A stretch of 28,100 bases of DNA from UBA2336 sp046294915. GTDB taxonomy: Bacteria > Bacteroidota > Bacteroidia > Cytophagales > Cyclobacteriaceae. A program made the translations under genes and the position numbers. The notes beneath the pieces are model-generated. The model was not told the DNA's origin. It worked only from the letters and a program-made list of their open reading frames with translations, and ran no database searches. This document shows positions 24,061-28,100 of the stretch, piece by piece. The stretch's first letter is position 1. Every line of letters begins with the position of its first letter. Location of the stretch: assembly GCA_046294915.1 (NCBI GenBank), contig JBKBOE010000036.1, positions 1-28,100 on the forward strand, read 5' to 3'.

Positions 24061-25962
24061 CTAGAATTGCGCCCGTAACCCTACGATAGCATTAAACCGC
24101 TGCGTGCTGTAGCCGTAAACTTCATAATAATCCTGATCAAGTAAATTGCGGAAATCGCCAAACAATTTCACCCGCTTATTGACCAAGGCATACTCCACAT
24201 AAACATCCAACAACTGGTAGGCCTCCAGCACTACCGGACTTGACGTGAACGTATTGAAATCAAAAAATAAATCATTTCGCTGACCAAAGGTTTTAAAGTT
24301 CAAACTGGTAAAAAGTTTTTCTGTTGCCTGCAAACCAATGTTTAACCCAACAGAATGCTTTGGCCTGCGAAGTAAATCGTTGGGCTTTGTTTCTGTACCC
24401 CCACTAACCGGTGTGGTAACTTCTCCATCCACATAAGCATAGAAACCTGTGAATGTGAGTTTATGCAATCTATAGAAAGCTTCCACTTCAACTCCCTGGT
24501 CATCCAACTTTTCCCAATTAACATAGCCAGTGGTATAGGCTATCACGTTATCAATTTTTCGGTTGAAGTACGTTAGCCGTGCATTAAGTGTTCCATCTTC
24601 GGCCATCCATTGCAGGCCGCTTTCAATACTGGTACTTTCCTCAGGTTTCAAATCTTCATTAGCCCCAAAGGGCCCGTAGAGTTGCGACAGGGTTGGCACT
24701 TTGAAACCGGTGGAATAATTAATAAACACCTTTGCCCTGTTATTAATGAGGAAAGATGGATTAATGCTATAGGTAAAATTGTCGCCATAAACCGAATGGC
24801 TGTTCAAACGCCCACCTACTTCTGCCGAAAATCCATTCAGGTTAGTAACAAAAAATGAAAGGTATGGACTGATGATTGATGTTTCAGGATTTTCAACGGT
24901 GGTGTTGGTAGCCAGCATGGTGAAGTGCTGGTACGCAGCACCACCTAATAGTTGTAGTTGATTAGAAAGGTTGAATTTTCCATACACTTCACCATGGTTA
25001 AATCTTCCATCGTAATTGTATGGCCCACCAAACATATCCTGAAAAGTTCGCTCGGTTTTGTTGTAGGCATACATTAAAGTAATAGTGCCCTGTTTGAATT
25101 GATAGCCGGTATTAACGCCATACTGTAGTGTGGTTGCCTCATAGTGTGCATCCGGATCATCGGTAAATGCACCTAAATCGTATTCACCTTTAAAATCGTT
25201 GTACCGCAAGAACGGCCGGACAGAAAATTGTTCTGCTGGTCTGTAGCCCAGATTCAATTGCATTGCATTTTGTTCAGCACCATCCTTATCAAAATTAGTT
25301 GAACCGGTAGGGTCTTTTGCTTCACTTATGCCATCGGTTTGAAAGCGCGTGTACCCGAGGTTGTAGTCAAACTTTTCTGTGCTGCCGGAAACACCGGCAT
25401 TCCCCTTAAAGGTATTATAGCTTCCATAGCTTACTGTACCCGTTCCGCTTACAGGTTTGGTGCTCTTCTTTTTGGTGATGATGTTGATCACTCCGGCAAT
25501 GGCATCGGTGCCGTACAACGTTGACTGGCTTCCCTTTAAAATTTCGATACGTTCGATTTGATCAATCGACAGTAAACGCAAATCAAATGCACCGTCAATA
25601 CCGGAAGGATCATTTACCGGAACACCATCCACCAAAACAAGAGTGTACTTGCCAGCAGCACCTCGCAAGAACACCGATTTATCCTTGGCGGGATTGCTGT
25701 TTGCCCCGTTGATAACCAGACCAACCTGTTCATTCAACAGTTGCGGTAAATCTTTACCTGCACTACGCGACAATTGCTCCTCATCAATAATGTTGAGCAC
25801 CTTCCCGGTTTCAGAAACATTTTTCGGGAATTTGGTGGCGGTTACTACCACTTCACGAAGGTTGGTAGCCGATAGCGAATCTTGTTGGGCACTTGTTTTC
25901 GTTGGCGCCCAGAACCAACAGGCAATCATGGTCATTGCCCAGACTTTGATCTCTTTTTTCAT
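24061..25962 (-). CDS. btuB: BtuB-like TonB-dependent receptor (probable cobalamin uptake)
   Basis: This is a 633-residue outer-membrane active transporter. After a signal peptide (ending near TKTSAQQ) comes the TonB box region LREVVVTATKFP. The plug follows, with LLNEQVGLVINGANSNP, VFLRGAAGKYTLVLVDGVPVNDP and IERIEILKGSQSTLYGTDAIAGVINI, which is the BtuB/CirA pattern. The barrel ends in an aromatic terminus (IVGLRAQF). Length is close to that of E. coli BtuB. The cobalamin riboswitch in its own leader shows that the ligand is a corrinoid and that the gene is shut off when B12 is plentiful. A 31-codon frame ends on the start codon as ATGA. Confidence 0.92.
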   Translation of the reverse strand: MKKEIKVWAMTMIACWFWAPTKTSAQQDSLSATNLREVVVTATKFPKNVSETGKVLNIIDEEQLSRSAGKDLPQLLNEQVGLVINGANSNPAKDKSVFLRGAAGKYTLVLVDGVPVNDPSGIDGAFDLRLLSIDQIERIEILKGSQSTLYGTDAIAGVINIITKKKSTKPVSGTGTVSYGSYNTFKGNAGVSGSTEKFDYNLGYTRFQTDGISEAKDPTGSTNFDKDGAEQNAMQLNLGYRPAEQFSVRPFLRYNDFKGEYDLGAFTDDPDAHYEATTLQYGVNTGYQFKQGTITLMYAYNKTERTFQDMFGGPYNYDGRFNHGEVYGKFNLSNQLQLLGGAAYQHFTMLATNTTVENPETSIISPYLSFFVTNLNGFSAEVGGRLNSHSVYGDNFTYSINPSFLINNRAKVFINYSTGFKVPTLSQLYGPFGANEDLKPEESTSIESGLQWMAEDGTLNARLTYFNRKIDNVIAYTTGYVNWEKLDDQGVEVEAFYRLHKLTFTGFYAYVDGEVTTPVSGGTETKPNDLLRRPKHSVGLNIGLQATEKLFTSLNFKTFGQRNDLFFDFNTFTSSPVVLEAYQLLDVYVEYALVNKRVKLFGDFRNLLDQDYYEVYGYSTQRFNAIVGLRAQF

Positions 25963-26054
25963 GGTTGAAAAAGGTTTAAAGGGTTTGAAAAAAGAGTAAA
26001 GGCTGAAAATGAAACGTGTGGAGAACGATGAACCAAGTCACCGCACAGGCACAT
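25959..26054 (-). CDS. Possible 31-residue leader peptide overlapping the btuB start
   Basis: An ATG at 26054 opens a frame reading MCLCGDLVHRSPHVSF and on to ...NLFQP, whose TGA (25961-25959) overlaps the btuB ATG as ATGA. It lies wholly between the riboswitch and btuB. The overlap would allow coupled translation. The frame is short, its second half is pyrimidine-rich leader-like sequence, and no family is known, so it may be chance. Confidence 0.25.
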   Translation of the reverse strand: MCLCGDLVHRSPHVSFSAFTLFSNPLNLFQP

Positions 26055-26092
26055 GAATCACAGTCGCTTTTACCCGAAGCACTGAAATAAAG

Positions 26093-26281
26093 TTTGCTGT
26101 GGCAGGTCTCCTGGCTTACATCGCTTGTCTTTCACCTTCCCATGCTGACGATACCGGCAGCACAGTGGCTTTACGATTTAAGACAAGTTATATAGGATGC
26201 TTACAGTTGCGGGAACAGCCCCCGATTTTCACGGGGTTCCCTTTTCATCCTTGCTGATCTGCTGATCAACGAGGAACCAAA
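26093..26281 (-). promoter_or_regulatory. Cobalamin (B12) riboswitch
   Basis: Read on the minus strand the conserved parts appear in order: an opening TTTGGTTCC arm; GGATGAAAAGGGAA; GTGAAAATC; GCTGTTCCCGCAACTGTAAG; CACTGTGCTGCCGG; CATGGGAAGG; and the B12 box AGCCAGGAGACCTGCC (26116-26101). TTTG (26281-26278) and CAAA (26096-26093) can close P1. It binds adenosyl- or related cobalamin and represses the gene below. The btuB start is about 130 bases downstream, leaving room for an expression platform. The gap 25963-26336 is mostly this element and holds no ordinary gene. Confidence 0.95.
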
Positions 26282-26336
26282 GCAGTACAAGTATAAAATG
26301 AATTGGTGATTTTTCAATGGGGTAACACCGAAGTTG

Positions 26337-26789
26337 TTACTTTTTAACAAGAACGGCATCGGTAAGTATAAAATTGACGTGGTCAATGTCATCGGAGTTA
26401 AGTTTGAGCTTGCCCCGTACGGTAATCAAATCATCTACCTGAAACTTACCCGGATTGGATTTAAAGGTGACTTCAGCGATGGATTCAGGCCCACCACCTC
26501 CGCAGAAAAAACACTGGCTCATAGGGTATTTTGAGATGATGATATAATTGCCTTCTTCCGGTGCGAACGGAACATAATATCCTTCTATGGTTATCTCTTT
26601 ATCCTGCAGCGTTTTCAGGGCATCCGGAAAATTGGGATAGAAGAGATACTCACCAATTTTCTCATAATACTTCGGTTCAAACTTGGTTTTCGCAAATTCA
26701 TTCCAGGCATCAAACTTTGGAGTTTGGGCAAACGCGGAGGCTGCGATAAGAAAACCAGCCGTAAAAAGTATACCTCTCAGATTATTCAT
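26337..26789 (-). CDS. Small secreted CFFCGG protein (copy 2)
   Basis: The 150-residue product has a signal peptide (MNNLRGILFTAGFLIAASAFAQ). It is a full-length paralogue of the product at 15926-16399. Shared blocks are KYY...EY, the G.Y.PF segment, SKYPMSQCFFCGGGGPESIA and F..DDLITVRGKLKLN..D..H.NF.L. The predicted fold is all-beta, and the CxxC pair is invariant between copies. It lies 50 bp after an FtsX-type ABC permease, in the position where DUF3299 proteins occur in proteobacterial zinc-starvation ABC loci as I remember them; the G.Y.VP(L/F) element also resembles DUF3299. Family membership is unproven. No operator copy lies directly upstream, so it is probably transcribed with the permease. 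Confidence 0.82.
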   Translation of the reverse strand: MNNLRGILFTAGFLIAASAFAQTPKFDAWNEFAKTKFEPKYYEKIGEYLFYPNFPDALKTLQDKEITIEGYYVPFAPEEGNYIIISKYPMSQCFFCGGGGPESIAEVTFKSNPGKFQVDDLITVRGKLKLNSDDIDHVNFILTDAVLVKK

Positions 26790-26839
26790 AAGTCGGTTAA
26801 AATTGGTAGTTCTTCGTTCTTCGTGGTTCGTTTTCGATA

Positions 26840-28078
26840 TTAGTTCCCTGCTAATACTTTAGAGATATCGGTGCGATAAGCCTGCCATGCGGGTACTAAT
26901 GCACACACCATACCCAACATCAAACTTCCCGCCAAAATTATCCATTCTTCCCGATAGACCATGAGCCCGGTGATTCCCGTTTTCTCAATTTCTTCAATTG
27001 CCTGTGCCATACCCCACACCACGCCATGCCCCAACACCACGCCAGCCAGGCAGCCCATTAACGTTAAACTTATGCCTTCGGCAAGGATGGTAAAAACCAG
27101 TTTTATGCGGGTGGCGCCCAGCGTGCGCATAACCGCCAAATCAAACCGCCTTTCCTTAAGCGAATTATACAATGCAATGAAAATACTCAATGCCGAAATA
27201 GCAATCAGCACATAAGCCAATATCATCAGGGCATCCACGCCTGTACCTAAAATGGTAAACAGGCGGGCTGTTTCAAATGCGGGCGAGGCTGCCTGAAGGC
27301 TGCTTTGCTGGTTAACATAGCGAGGCAATTGTATGGCCCCCATTGGTGAACGGTACTGCAGCAGGAGGGCTGTTAACTCTTTGGTTGAATCACCGGCTGC
27401 CACCGTAGGCACTAATACTGAAGTCTTATGAACGGTGTCGCCTGCAGCTATCGCTTCAACCGGCAGATCGTGTACTTTCCATACGCTTTCTACCGAAGTA
27501 AGAATAAGGTTATCCAATACCGAACCGGTTGGCTGTAAAATTCCCGTAACCACAAACCGGTGTTCTTCGTGGGCATGTCCTCCGGCCGAAAGGCCATGCG
27601 CACTTTCGAATGAGTTACCAATGGTAAATTTAGTCAGTGCTGCCACGTTGGATCCCAACACAACCTCTAAATCGTTATGAAACCATTTCCCGGATTGTAA
27701 CTCAGCACGGTAAAGCGCAGGATAGTCCGCATTGGTTCCGATAATACGGTATGCCCCGTAGCTGTCGCCCAGGGCCATAGGTATGGCTTTTTTTACCAGC
27801 CGGTGTTTTGCAATTTTTTCAGCTTCCTCCAGGTTAATGTTGCCGGTAGGAAAATCAATATGAAAGATGGTACAAAGGATTAACTGCAGCGGGCTGCCCT
27901 TTGCACCCACCACCAGATCAATTCCTTTTGCATTCGACTGGATTTTCTCTTCCAGTTGACGGCCGAAAAGTAACAGCACCACCATAACGGCAATACCCAG
28001 CGAAAGCAATAGTACATTCAGCACCGTATTGAGCGGCCGTGCTTTCAGGTAACTCCACACCAAAATACTCAGGTTCAT
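26840..28078 (-). CDS. FtsX/MacB-type ABC permease with His-rich loop
   Basis: This is a 412-residue inner-membrane protein with one N-terminal helix (about 18-39) and a large periplasmic domain (about 45-265) containing DLVVGAKGSPLQLIL, FHIDFPTGN and SVLDNLILTSVESVWKVHD. Three C-terminal helices follow (about 275-300, 318-345 and 375-400), with the FtsX core ALYNSLKERRFDLAVMRTLGA. A loop at 161-173 holds H161, H168, H170 and H173 with two Glu, a likely metal-binding site. The partner ATPase must lie upstream, outside the window. MacB-like permeases of this type occur in zinc-regulated loci (Vibrio zrg, Pseudomonas PA4063-PA4066); that assignment is from memory and by resemblance. Confidence 0.87.
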   Translation of the reverse strand: MNLSILVWSYLKARPLNTVLNVLLLSLGIAVMVVLLLFGRQLEEKIQSNAKGIDLVVGAKGSPLQLILCTIFHIDFPTGNINLEEAEKIAKHRLVKKAIPMALGDSYGAYRIIGTNADYPALYRAELQSGKWFHNDLEVVLGSNVAALTKFTIGNSFESAHGLSAGGHAHEEHRFVVTGILQPTGSVLDNLILTSVESVWKVHDLPVEAIAAGDTVHKTSVLVPTVAAGDSTKELTALLLQYRSPMGAIQLPRYVNQQSSLQAASPAFETARLFTILGTGVDALMILAYVLIAISALSIFIALYNSLKERRFDLAVMRTLGATRIKLVFTILAEGISLTLMGCLAGVVLGHGVVWGMAQAIEEIEKTGITGLMVYREEWIILAGSLMLGMVCALVPAWQAYRTDISKVLAGN

Positions 28079-28100
28079 GTTGTGGTATTAAGAATTATGT

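Noticed and set aside
26201..26392. 63-residue minus-strand frame over the riboswitch
   Set aside because: It overlaps conserved riboswitch bases and the end of the CFFCGG gene; no protein features.

Overview
The window reads as chromosomal DNA of a member of the Bacteroidota, most likely a Cytophagales-type bacterium. The evidence is the moderate GC, the lack of Shine-Dalgarno motifs, several TTG starts, TonB-dependent receptors, a DUF5916 outer-membrane protein, an HNLRGP-type histidine kinase and DUF6249. No rRNA, tRNA, CRISPR, phage or transposase gene was seen.

The left part (1-14.6 kb) is mostly housekeeping and envelope functions. In order it holds: the 3' part of an SLC13-type transporter; a small DUF6249 membrane protein; an ECF sigma factor with a membrane anti-sigma partner; a small Cys-containing secreted protein; ahcY with a clear terminator; an orphan membrane histidine kinase with an unusual C-terminal domain; a secreted six-Asp-box propeller; a DUF389 membrane protein; a secreted alpha-amino-acid ester hydrolase-like enzyme; and a PhoD-like phosphoesterase.

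The right part (12.4-28.1 kb) looks like a metal-acquisition island, and I argue that the metal is zinc. Three near-identical palindromes with core TGCAACAATGTTGCA lie just upstream of start codons. One (16405-16427) precedes an operon of a small CFFCGG secreted protein and a COG0523 (CobW-like) GTPase, probably continuing into a FecA-like TonB receptor. A tandem pair (23035-23049 and 23071-23091, centres 39 bp apart) precedes a DUF1826 protein followed by an ABC ATPase, two DUF3526-type ABC permeases and a DUF5916 outer-membrane protein. The same pair lies in front of a divergent four-helix membrane protein of unknown function. COG0523 and DUF1826 are families associated with Fur-family zinc regulation (Zur), so the palindromes are best read as Zur-like operators. 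That is an inference.

At the right end is a second metal-type unit: an FtsX/MacB-like permease with a His-rich extracytoplasmic loop (H161, H168, H170, H173), followed by a paralogue of the CFFCGG protein. This recalls the zinc-starvation ABC loci of Vibrio (zrg) and Pseudomonas (PA4063-PA4066). Downstream of it, a textbook cobalamin riboswitch (26093-26281) controls a BtuB-like receptor. A 31-codon reading frame in that leader overlaps the btuB start as ATGA.

The most promising new points are: the CFFCGG family as a candidate metal-handling partner of these ABC and GTPase systems; the DUF1826 protein, whose HxD...H pattern looks like a non-haem iron oxygenase; the operator family; and the unknown divergent membrane protein. 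Several intergenic palindromes (20142-20176, 21623-21642, 23929-23949, 23992-24035) look like dispersed or RNA-structural elements.
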